Assembly: GCF_020524485.1 (NCBI RefSeq)
Contig: NZ_JAIVLF010000001.1
Span: forward strand, 1,054,001 to 1,118,000
Reading direction: 5' to 3'
From: Novosphingobium profundi
GTDB taxonomy: Bacteria; Pseudomonadota; Alphaproteobacteria; Sphingomonadales; Sphingomonadaceae
Length of the DNA stretch: 64,000 bases
Part shown: one piece after another, positions 42,834-50,557 of the stretch
Numbering within the stretch: position 1 is the first letter of the stretch
How the letters are laid out: each line of letters starts with the position of its first letter
Translations under genes and position numbers: made by a program
The notes under the pieces: model-generated
Told to the model about the DNA's origin: nothing
The model's input: the letters and a program-made list of their open reading frames with translations, nothing else
Database searches by the model: none

Positions 42834-44069
42834 ATGGCCAGCGACACCTGCCAGCGCCTGACCGAACTTGCCTCTGAGGGGGTGGCCCCGGCTCTGCGCG
42901 CGGTCGACTGCGTGGCGAACGAGATGGCCGCGGGCGCATTCGGACGCCTGTTTGGAAGCGACGGCGCGCTCGTGCCCGCAATCTCGATCCTGCTCGCGCT
43001 CTACATCGCGCTCTTTGCCTTCCTCCTGATGACCGGCCGCGCTTCGGTGGGCGTGTCCTCGCTCATGCCGCGCATGATCACGATCGGCGTGGTGCTCCTC
43101 TTCACCAGCAGCTGGCTTGCCTACCAGGGCATGGTCTGGAGCTTTGCGCTCGCCGGTCCCGACTGGATTGCGGGGCAACTGATGGGGGCGGACGGTTCGG
43201 CCACGCAGATCTTCGCGGACCGCATCGACATCGTCTTTGGTGTCATCAATGAGATTGGCACCAATGCCGGATCGGGCAGCGGCTCGGCCGGAGAGGCGGC
43301 CAAGGACGCGGCTGACGCGGCCTCGATGATGTCGCCCGAAGGGCTGATGTGGATGGGCGCGATCCTGCTTCTGCTGGGGACCGTGGGCATTCTCCTCACC
43401 GCGCGCATTGCGCTGGGCATCCTCATCGCTCTGGGGCCGCTCTTTGTCATTCTTGGGCTTTTTGGTGCAACCCGCGGGCTCACCGCAGGCTGGTTGCGTG
43501 GCATGGTGCTGACCGCCTTTACGCCCCTTTTCGTGGTCATGGGCGGAGGGATCATCCTGGAACTGCTCGTGCCCATCGTCTCCGCGCTCGTCAGTTCGGC
43601 GCAGATGGGGGAGATCGACGGGCGCGCGGCCATGGCATTCTTCACGGTCGCGGCGGTCCACGTCGCGCTCATGGTGATGGTGTTCAAGGTCGCGGGCACG
43701 ATGGTCTCGGGCTGGCGCGTCTTCGGACTGGCATCTGCCCGCGAAGAGCGTGCGGGATCGAGCGCCGCCGCGCCCGCGCCTGCGCCTGTGGCCCCGATGC
43801 TCCAGCCGCTGGGCGTTGCCACCTCGCGCACCGGGCACATGAGCGCGATGGCCGCCAGCCAGGCTGCGCAGGCTGGCCCGGGCGGCAACGGCGGGGAGGG
43901 CGCCTCGGGCCGCTCGGGTGAGCGGCGCACCGTGACCACTCACGTCACCGGTGGTGGCATTGCGCCCGCCGGAGCCGGACAGGACATGCGCGCGAAGGGC
44001 ATTGGCAGCCGCTTTCGCAGCGCTTCGAACGACACCGGCCGCGCGCCGGTCAAGGAGAAGACACGATGA
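42834..44069 (+). CDS. virB6: VirB6/TrbL-family polytopic membrane protein
   Basis: 411 aa with about six hydrophobic segments between residues 40 and 310, including LVPAISILLALYIALFAFLL and the later LGILIALGPLFVILGLFG. A Gly/Ser/Ala-rich region lies between segments. The last 100 residues are an Ala/Gly/Pro-rich cytoplasmic or periplasmic tail. VirB6 is part of the inner-membrane channel. Its stop codon overlaps the virB9 start (ATGA). Confidence 0.85.
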   Translation: MASDTCQRLTELASEGVAPALRAVDCVANEMAAGAFGRLFGSDGALVPAISILLALYIALFAFLLMTGRASVGVSSLMPRMITIGVVLLFTSSWLAYQGMVWSFALAGPDWIAGQLMGADGSATQIFADRIDIVFGVINEIGTNAGSGSGSAGEAAKDAADAASMMSPEGLMWMGAILLLLGTVGILLTARIALGILIALGPLFVILGLFGATRGLTAGWLRGMVLTAFTPLFVVMGGGIILELLVPIVSALVSSAQMGEIDGRAAMAFFTVAAVHVALMVMVFKVAGTMVSGWRVFGLASAREERAGSSAAAPAPAPVAPMLQPLGVATSRTGHMSAMAASQAAQAGPGGNGGEGASGRSGERRTVTTHVTGGGIAPAGAGQDMRAKGIGSRFRSASNDTGRAPVKEKTR

Positions 44070-44914
44070 CGCACGCCTTCACGCTGCGCACCACACTTTC
44101 GCGCCTGATGCTGGGATCGGTTCTCGCCGCAGGGCTGCTGAGCGCCCCTGTCCGCGCCGATGACCGCCTGGTCGAACACGCCTACCGGGCGGACGAGGTC
44201 GTTACCATTCCGGGGCGCACCACGGTTCAGGCCACCATCGCCTTTGGCCGCAACGAAGCGATCGAGAACGTCGCGGTGGGCGATAGCTCGCAGTGGCAGA
44301 TCACGCCCAACAAGCGCGCCGACCTCCTGTTCGTGAAGCCGCTGGAGACCAGCGCGCGCACCAACATGACGGTTGTCACGAACAAGCGCACGTACTTCTT
44401 CGACCTTGTCGCAGGAGCCAAGGCCAAGCCGCTCTACATGCTGCGTTTCACGTACGCGGACGAGGAGGAGCCGGTGGAGGACACGCCGCTTGCCCGTCCC
44501 AGCGAGGCGGAGCGCCTGGCCCATCTCGATCCGGCCGAGCGCGCTGTCGCCGAGGGCGATCCCCTGGCGATGCCCGCCGAGGCGTCCGCGCTCAACTTCG
44601 CGTGGGAGCGCAAGGGCGCGGCCAAGCTGCAGCCCGTGCGGGTCTACGACGACGGGCAGTCGACCTACCTCGTCTGGCCCGAGCAGACACCGAACCTGCC
44701 CGCCATCCTTGTCGAGAACGAGAAGGGCGACGAAGGGCCGGTCAACTATGCCGTGCGCGGCCCCACCATCGTGGTGAGCGATGTGCCCGACCGCATCATC
44801 CTGCGCCGGGGCAAGGACGTGGCTGAGCTGCTCAACACCGTTCCGCTCGGCGAACGGCCCGCACCGGCTCTCGCACAGCGTGCAGGTACAACCCCGCCGG
44901 TCTCGGCGCAGTGA
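44066..44914 (+). CDS. virB9: VirB9/CagX-family outer-membrane core protein
   Basis: 282 aa with a signal peptide (about residues 1-31). The N-terminal domain has YRADEVVTIPGRTTVQATIA and the C-terminal CagX domain has FAWERKGAAKLQPVRVYDDG (SFAW-like fold) and VVSDVPDRIILRRGK. With VirB7 and VirB10 it forms the outer-membrane ring; no virB7-like lipoprotein gene is seen nearby. Coupled to virB6 by 4-bp overlap; virB10 starts 14 bp later. Confidence 0.92.
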   Translation: MTHAFTLRTTLSRLMLGSVLAAGLLSAPVRADDRLVEHAYRADEVVTIPGRTTVQATIAFGRNEAIENVAVGDSSQWQITPNKRADLLFVKPLETSARTNMTVVTNKRTYFFDLVAGAKAKPLYMLRFTYADEEEPVEDTPLARPSEAERLAHLDPAERAVAEGDPLAMPAEASALNFAWERKGAAKLQPVRVYDDGQSTYLVWPEQTPNLPAILVENEKGDEGPVNYAVRGPTIVVSDVPDRIILRRGKDVAELLNTVPLGERPAPALAQRAGTTPPVSAQ

Positions 44915-44928
44915 AAAGGGCCTGAACG

Positions 44929-46029
44929 ATGGCGCCTCATTCCTCTTCCGTTTCCGCTCTGCACGAGCGTCGCTTTGGCGCCAACGCGACCGACCCGCGC
45001 GAGGGTGAGGGGGGCGAGGTTATCGACCTTGCCACGCGTAACGTCCTGCCCCAGGTCTCGCAGCGCAAGAAAGCCGATGGCCTGGGCCTCGTGGCGGGGA
45101 TCGTCTTCGTCGCGGCCTTGGGCGGCCTTACCTTGTGGATGATGGACGGCGCGCGCAACGCCGCGCCCGAGCAGGACCTTGCCGCCGCGCCCGTGCCGGT
45201 TCCCGAAGCGCCTGTAGCGCCCCCCTCGGCGCGCCCCGCTCCGGCGCCGGTGCCGCGTCCCGCCGCTCCGCTGGCCGCACCTGCGCCTGCGCCCGTTCTT
45301 GCCAACGATCCCAACGCCCAAGCGGGGCCTCAGGGCAACCCTTACGCCAACCCGACGGTCGTCTATGACGCCAGTGCAGGCGCGGTCGGCGCGCCGGGCC
45401 CTGCCGGGGGAGAGGGGAAGGCGGGCAGCGCCCCGAACGATGACTTTGCCTCGCGCCTTGCAGGTACGAACTCGACCGCTGCGGCCGCACGTACCTTCAA
45501 CCCCGCGACCACGGTGACACAGGGCACACTGATCCCGGCCGTCCTTGAAACCGCGATCGACACCGAAGTGCCCGGCTACGTGCGCGCCATCGTTTCGACC
45601 GACGTGCGCAGCTTCGATGGCAAGAAGGTGCTGATCCCGCGCTCCTCGCGCCTCATCGGCCAGTACAAGAGCGGCCTGACCGCCGGACAGAAGCGCGCCT
45701 ACGTGATCTGGACCCGCGTGATCCGCCCCGATGGCGTTTCGGTCGACATCGGTTCGCCCGCAATTGCCTTTGGCGGTGAGACGGGCCTTCCGGGCAAGGT
45801 CAACACCCACTTCTTCGAACGCTTCGGTTCGGCCATGCTGCTTTCGGTCGTCGATGGCCTGACGACGCTGGCAACCGGCGGCGCGTCGGTCGTCGTGGCA
45901 GGCGGTTCTTCGGCGGCCGCGCAGGCCGTCCAGGGCAGCTCGAACATCGGCCCCACGATCCGCGTGCGCCAGGGTGAGCCGATCCGCGTCTTCACCGCCA
46001 AGGACCTCGACTTCGGTCCGGTGCAGTGA
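44929..46029 (+). CDS. virB10: VirB10/TrbI-family channel protein
   Basis: 366 aa, spanning both membranes. A short cytoplasmic tail, one transmembrane helix (about residues 52-72, GLVAGIVFVAALGGLTLWM) and an Ala/Pro-rich periplasmic linker precede the TrbI domain. The domain has GTLIPAVLETAIDTEVPGYV, VLIPRSSRLIGQY and FFERFGSAMLLSVVDG. It senses ATP use by VirB4/B11 and gates the outer ring in known systems. It lies between virB9 and virB11. Confidence 0.93.
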   Translation: MAPHSSSVSALHERRFGANATDPREGEGGEVIDLATRNVLPQVSQRKKADGLGLVAGIVFVAALGGLTLWMMDGARNAAPEQDLAAAPVPVPEAPVAPPSARPAPAPVPRPAAPLAAPAPAPVLANDPNAQAGPQGNPYANPTVVYDASAGAVGAPGPAGGEGKAGSAPNDDFASRLAGTNSTAAAARTFNPATTVTQGTLIPAVLETAIDTEVPGYVRAIVSTDVRSFDGKKVLIPRSSRLIGQYKSGLTAGQKRAYVIWTRVIRPDGVSVDIGSPAIAFGGETGLPGKVNTHFFERFGSAMLLSVVDGLTTLATGGASVVVAGGSSAAAQAVQGSSNIGPTIRVRQGEPIRVFTAKDLDFGPVQ

Positions 46030-46062
46030 TCGTCCACGCAATTACCAAGGCAGGATTTCGCC

Positions 46063-47127
46063 ATGGCCGACGTTCTTTCGCTGGTGCCTGCGGCTGCGGG
46101 CGCGCCAATGTCTGAGAACATGCCCGAGGTGCAGGTGGAGGCGTCCGTTCCGCGCAGCGTCTATCTCGACGCCTACCTGGCTCCTTTACGCCCCTGGCTC
46201 GACCGCGAGACGGTGACCGAGATCCTGGTCAACCGTCCTGGCGAGATCTGGGTGGAGGATGCCGCGCACGCCGATGGCAGCGCGGGGATGAAGTGCATTG
46301 CGCTTCCCGAGATGGACAACCGCCTGCTCCAGCGCCTCGCGGAGCAGGTCGCGCGGATCAGCCATCAGGGCATCAACCGCGAGCATCCGCTGCTCTCGGC
46401 CACGCTTCCAGCCTATGCCGGGCAGTCCGGTGCGCGCATCCAGCTGGTCGGGCCGCCCGCGACGCGCAGCAACTGGGCGATGGCGATCCGTCGTCACCGT
46501 CTGTTGAACCTGCCGCTCGACGCTTATGACCGTGGCCCCATTACTCCGCCGCAAGAGGCGCCGACGCCCGATCCGATGGCGCAGCCCATCGCCTTCCTCA
46601 AGGACGCGATCCAGCGCCGCCGCACGATCCTGATTTCGGGCGGCACCTCGACGGGCAAGACCACCTTTCTCAACGCCATGCTGGCCGAGATCCCGCAGGA
46701 CGAGCGGGTCGTGCTGGTGGAGGACACCGCGGAACTCAAGCTGCCGGGCGCCAATGGTGTCGGCCTTATCGCGGTCAAGGGTGAGTTGGGGGAGGCCAAG
46801 GTCTCGGCCAACGACCTGCTTCAGGCCGCATTGCGCCTGCGCCCCGACCGCATCGTGCTGGGCGAGCTGCGCGGGACCGAGACGGTCTCGTTCCTGCGCG
46901 CCATCAACACCGGGCACCCCGGCTCGTTCTCGACCGTCCACGCCAACACGCCGCGCGGCGCGCTGGAGCAGATCGCGCTCATGGCGATGCAGTCGAATAT
47001 CGGCCTCACCCGCGCCGAGACGCTGGAGTACGCCGCCAGCGTGATCGACATCGTCGTCCAGCTGGATCGTCAGGGCGGCAAGCGCGGGATCGGCCAGATC
47101 GCCGAGAGCCGCACACTGGTCGCGTGA
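46063..47127 (+). CDS. virB11: VirB11-family traffic ATPase
   Basis: 354-aa hexameric ATPase of the secretion-ATPase family. The N-terminal domain has VTEILVNRPGEIWVED, the ATPase domain Walker A SGGTSTGKTTFLNAML (Lys199), the Asp box VEDTAELKL, Walker B RPDRIVLGELRG and the His box TGHPGSFSTVHAN. Last gene of the cluster; a perfect hairpin follows 7 bp after the stop. No virD4 coupling protein, relaxase or virB8 follows in the window. Confidence 0.95.
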   Translation: MADVLSLVPAAAGAPMSENMPEVQVEASVPRSVYLDAYLAPLRPWLDRETVTEILVNRPGEIWVEDAAHADGSAGMKCIALPEMDNRLLQRLAEQVARISHQGINREHPLLSATLPAYAGQSGARIQLVGPPATRSNWAMAIRRHRLLNLPLDAYDRGPITPPQEAPTPDPMAQPIAFLKDAIQRRRTILISGGTSTGKTTFLNAMLAEIPQDERVVLVEDTAELKLPGANGVGLIAVKGELGEAKVSANDLLQAALRLRPDRIVLGELRGTETVSFLRAINTGHPGSFSTVHANTPRGALEQIALMAMQSNIGLTRAETLEYAASVIDIVVQLDRQGGKRGIGQIAESRTLVA

Positions 47128-47133
47128 TGCAAA

Positions 47134-47158
47134 GAGAGGGCGCACCGGGCGCCCTCTC
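47134..47158. terminator. Hairpin between virB11 and the sulfatase gene
   Basis: Perfect 10-bp stem GAGAGGGCGC / GCGCCCTCTC with a 5-nt loop, between two convergent genes; can serve both strands. Confidence 0.7.
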
Positions 47159-47188
47159 GTCTCTCGATATTGCCGAAGCGGTGCGCGA

Positions 47189-48796
47189 TCAGTTGGTCTG
47201 GGCGCTGTAGGCCGAGCTCATCATCTCATCGACGTCGAGGTCGAAGCTCTTCTGACGGGGCGGGAATTCCTGCAAAGTCGCCATGAACTTGGCGACTTGC
47301 TGCCCGGCCGCACCCAGCGTCCAGGAATGGTTTTCCTGCCATTCGTCATATCCGCGCGCGTCGAGGAAGCGCTCGAAGGGATCGAGCTTGAGGTTGATGA
47401 TGTAGGGGGTGACGAGCTGCTCCTGCACGCCGTTGAACCACTTGTCCTGGCTCTTGAACAGGAACTTCCAGTCCCCGTAGCGCAGCCCGTGCAGGGTGGT
47501 CTCGGTGAAGTAATAGAACTCCTTGCGCTTGGTGGGGCCACGCCCGGAGACCAGGTCGGTCTGGTCGACGCCATCGAGATGGACCTTGTAGGTCATGTTG
47601 CCGATGCGCTTGCCGCTCTTGAGTTCGGCGACCAGATTGGGCTGCCCGAGGTGGGACATGATGGTGGGGACCCAGTCCTCCATGGTCATGAATTCGCCGG
47701 TCGTGGTGCCCGCCGGAATGTGCCCGGGCCAGGACACCATCATGGGGACGCGAAAGCCGCCTTCCCAGCCGCCCACGCCTTTTTCGCCATGGAACGGGGT
47801 GTTGCCGCCATCGGGCCAGGAATTGCAGGCCGGGCCGTTGTCGGTCGAGAACATGACCATGGTGTTGTCGGCCACGCCTAGTTCCTCGAGGTGGTCGAGC
47901 AACTGGCCGACCTGATCGTCGAGCTGTTCCATGCCATCGGCGTAGAGACCATAGCCCGTGACGCCGTCGTACTCGGGCGGCAGGTTGGTGCGGTAGTGCA
48001 TGCGCGTGGTGTTGTGCCACACGAAGAAGGGCGTGCCAGCGCGGGCAGCATCGCTTATGAAGCGTTTGGATTCCTTGAGGAACTCATCGTCGAGATGGCG
48101 TTGGCGCTCCTGTCCGAAGGGCCCCAGGTCCTCGATCTTCTGGCCGCCGTTGCCATCGGCCCAGGTATGGACGACACCGCGTTGCTGGAAGGCGGGGCTG
48201 TCCTTGGGGTAGTCGTACTGCTCGGGATATTCGCCCGCGTTCAGGTGGTAGAGAATTCCCATGAACTCGTCGAAGCCATGCGCGGTGGGCAGGTGTTCAT
48301 CCCGGTCGCCCAGGTGGTTCTTGCCGAACTGGCCGGTCGCATAGCCCAGCGGCTTGAGCATCTCGGCGAGCGTCGGGTCTTCCTTCTGGAGGCCGAGCTC
48401 GGAGCCGGGCAGGCCGACCGTGCTCATGCCGGTGCGGATCGGGTACTGGCCGGTGATGAAGGCGGCGCGGCCCGCAGTGCACGAGGCCTGCGCGTAGTGG
48501 TCCATGAACAGCATGCCCTTCTGGGCGATGCGGTCGATGTTGGGGGTCTTGTGGCCCATCATGCCGCGGTGGTAGGCGCTGAGGTTCCACATGCCCACGT
48601 CATCGGCCCAGATGATCAGGATGTTGGGGCGGCTGGCGCTACCCGACTGGGCGAGCGCCCGGCGCGGGGAGGCGAGCTTGCCGATCACGGGCAGCGCGGC
48701 CAGCAGGCTGGAGCCCTGGAGCAGCTTGCGCCGTGAGACGTCGGACGGCGCGCGCTTTTCGGTAAGTGTGAGGGGAGGGCGGTTCTCTGTGTCCAT
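47189..48796 (-). CDS. Tat-exported arylsulfatase-family hydrolase
   Basis: 535-aa sulfatase with twin-arginine leader SRRKLLQGSSLLAALP, so exported folded to the periplasm. The metal site begins with ILIIWADDVGMWN; the active-site residue is Cys106 in ASCTAGRAAFITGQ, to be converted to formylglycine. The motif is C-T-A-G-R (CxAxR) instead of the classical CxPxR. FGKNHLGDRDE, STDNGPACNSWPDGG and HYRTNL follow. ATG 48796 removes an unlikely N-terminal extension. Substrate unknown (sulfate ester or phosphonate ester are both possible in this family). It stands alone between the VirB cluster and ppx. No formylglycine-generating enzyme gene is nearby. Confidence 0.87.
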   Translation of the reverse strand: MDTENRPPLTLTEKRAPSDVSRRKLLQGSSLLAALPVIGKLASPRRALAQSGSASRPNILIIWADDVGMWNLSAYHRGMMGHKTPNIDRIAQKGMLFMDHYAQASCTAGRAAFITGQYPIRTGMSTVGLPGSELGLQKEDPTLAEMLKPLGYATGQFGKNHLGDRDEHLPTAHGFDEFMGILYHLNAGEYPEQYDYPKDSPAFQQRGVVHTWADGNGGQKIEDLGPFGQERQRHLDDEFLKESKRFISDAARAGTPFFVWHNTTRMHYRTNLPPEYDGVTGYGLYADGMEQLDDQVGQLLDHLEELGVADNTMVMFSTDNGPACNSWPDGGNTPFHGEKGVGGWEGGFRVPMMVSWPGHIPAGTTTGEFMTMEDWVPTIMSHLGQPNLVAELKSGKRIGNMTYKVHLDGVDQTDLVSGRGPTKRKEFYYFTETTLHGLRYGDWKFLFKSQDKWFNGVQEQLVTPYIINLKLDPFERFLDARGYDEWQENHSWTLGAAGQQVAKFMATLQEFPPRQKSFDLDVDEMMSSAYSAQTN

Positions 48797-48974
48797 GAGC
48801 CGGTTTCCAGTCCTTGCAATGGGCGTGCCGTCGATGCCGACGACCGACAGCAAGGCTGGCGCAGGGCTGGAGTGCGCCCCATCGGGATAAACCCTGATGC
48901 GAGCGGGGGATGTACTGGAGAGACCGAAAGTAAACGATTTTCGTGTGTGGAGTGGGCGAAGCCGAAGGGGGGGA

Positions 48975-50492
48975 TCAGCCTTCGGCGATCACTTCGTCGT
49001 CCGGGCCCAGCACGCGCCAGGAGCGGCCCAGCCACTCGCCCAGCGCCTTGATGTCCTTGGCGGCGGCCGGGTTGAACAGCGGCAGGCCCCGCTCGCGTAG
49101 AGAGAGCGTGATGTTTTCGGGCGTAGAGGAGAGCTGGCTGAGATCGAGCGCGGTGTGACACCCGCCGTGGAGGCGGCGGCACAGGCGGATGGCAAGGCCC
49201 CAGCCGATCGCGCGGTCGAGATCGGCGCGCGTTGCCAGCCGGTCGAAGGGATCGGGAATGCCCGAGAGACCCGCGTTGGCAAAGACGGTCATCGCCATCA
49301 TCCCGCGCCCGCGCATGTCGAGCCCGATCCAGCGCTTGCGCAGCGCCCAGGTGGTGGCTTCCTCGGTGCGCAGGTTGGGCTCTGTGCGCATGGCGGCCAG
49401 GGCCAGAAGCGTGGAGGCCTGGCGCAGGATGCGGTCGTTTTCGTTCCCCGGGCCGTGCCCGTTGCTGTCCTCGCCATCGTCGCACACGGGCGCGGTCCAC
49501 TTCGCCACCGCGACCGCTTCCTCGGCCGAGACCCGCACGCCAAGCGCAAAACCGGCGACGCTGGCGAGCATCGGCGGTTCGGCCTGCACTTCGGGTTCGA
49601 GCTGGGCGTAGAGCAGGCCTTCGCGAAGGCCCCAGGAGGAGAACACGATCTCGCTGGGCTGGAGGGCGATCACCAGTTCGGCGAGCAGCGCGGCCGCGTC
49701 TGGCAGGCTGGCGAGGCGCGAGGAGGAAATGCGCGGGTCCGGGTTCTCGATCCGGCCCTTGGCGAACTGGCGCGCGATGCGCAGCACATCGTCGGCGGGA
49801 AGCGCAAAGCCGTGCGGATCATCGACCGGCCACTTCAACTCGCGCATGGCCTGCTGGGCAAGCGCGCGCCAGGAGCCGCCCACAATGTAGAGTGGCTCGT
49901 CCTTGCCGCCGTTCCAGCCGTTGGCCTTGAGCCGTTCGTGCACCACGGTGGAGAAGGCCTTGGCGTCATTGCTGCGCAGGCCGGGCAGGCGCAGGGTGCC
50001 GAACGGCATGGTGATGCCGCGTGGGCTGATAGTGCCGTTCTCCACGCCGATCAGTTCGAGGCTGCCGCCGCCAAGGTCGGCCACCGTGCCATGCGCGCCG
50101 GGAAACGCGGCGATGACCGCATGGGCGCTGGCGCGCGCTTCCTCATTGCCCGAAAGCAGGCGGGGCGAAAGGCCAAAGCCGCGCACGGCCTCCAGAAACT
50201 GGGGGCCATTGCTGGCATCGCGCGCGGCGGCTGTCGCCACGCAATCGACATCGCGCACCTTGTGCAGGGCCAGCAGGCGCGAAAAGCGTTCCAGCGCGCC
50301 CAGCGCGGTCTTCAAGGCTTTTTCCGAAAGCGTGCCGTCACGGTCGAGGTCACGGCCAAGGCGCGCGTTGACCTTCTCGTTCAGCATGACGACGGGCGCG
50401 CGCAGCGGCCCGTTGTAGATGACGAGGCGCACGGTGTTCGAACCGATGTCGATAATCGCGCGCTTTTCGCTCGAGTGGCTGATGCCGATCAT
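48975..50492 (-). CDS. ppx: Exopolyphosphatase Ppx/GppA family
   Basis: Releases phosphate from polyphosphate ends (or hydrolyses pppGpp). The 505-aa protein has the actin-like phosphate loop AIIDIGSNTVRLVIYNG near its start, then ATAAARDASNG, LLSGNEEARAS and VADLGGGSLELIGV, and a C-terminal helical extension. The ATG at 50492 is preferred; a GTG at 50531 is an alternative. It follows ppk on the same strand (gap 65 bp), which strongly favours Ppx over GppA. With ppk it sets polyphosphate levels, fitting the phosphate theme of the region. Confidence 0.92.
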   Translation of the reverse strand: MIGISHSSEKRAIIDIGSNTVRLVIYNGPLRAPVVMLNEKVNARLGRDLDRDGTLSEKALKTALGALERFSRLLALHKVRDVDCVATAAARDASNGPQFLEAVRGFGLSPRLLSGNEEARASAHAVIAAFPGAHGTVADLGGGSLELIGVENGTISPRGITMPFGTLRLPGLRSNDAKAFSTVVHERLKANGWNGGKDEPLYIVGGSWRALAQQAMRELKWPVDDPHGFALPADDVLRIARQFAKGRIENPDPRISSSRLASLPDAAALLAELVIALQPSEIVFSSWGLREGLLYAQLEPEVQAEPPMLASVAGFALGVRVSAEEAVAVAKWTAPVCDDGEDSNGHGPGNENDRILRQASTLLALAAMRTEPNLRTEEATTWALRKRWIGLDMRGRGMMAMTVFANAGLSGIPDPFDRLATRADLDRAIGWGLAIRLCRRLHGGCHTALDLSQLSSTPENITLSLRERGLPLFNPAAAKDIKALGEWLGRSWRVLGPDDEVIAEG

Positions 50493-50557
50493 GCTTTCCA
50501 GACGAATCCGAGAGGGACTTTGTTCCGACACTCTTGTGTCAGAACTTGGGCCCTATG

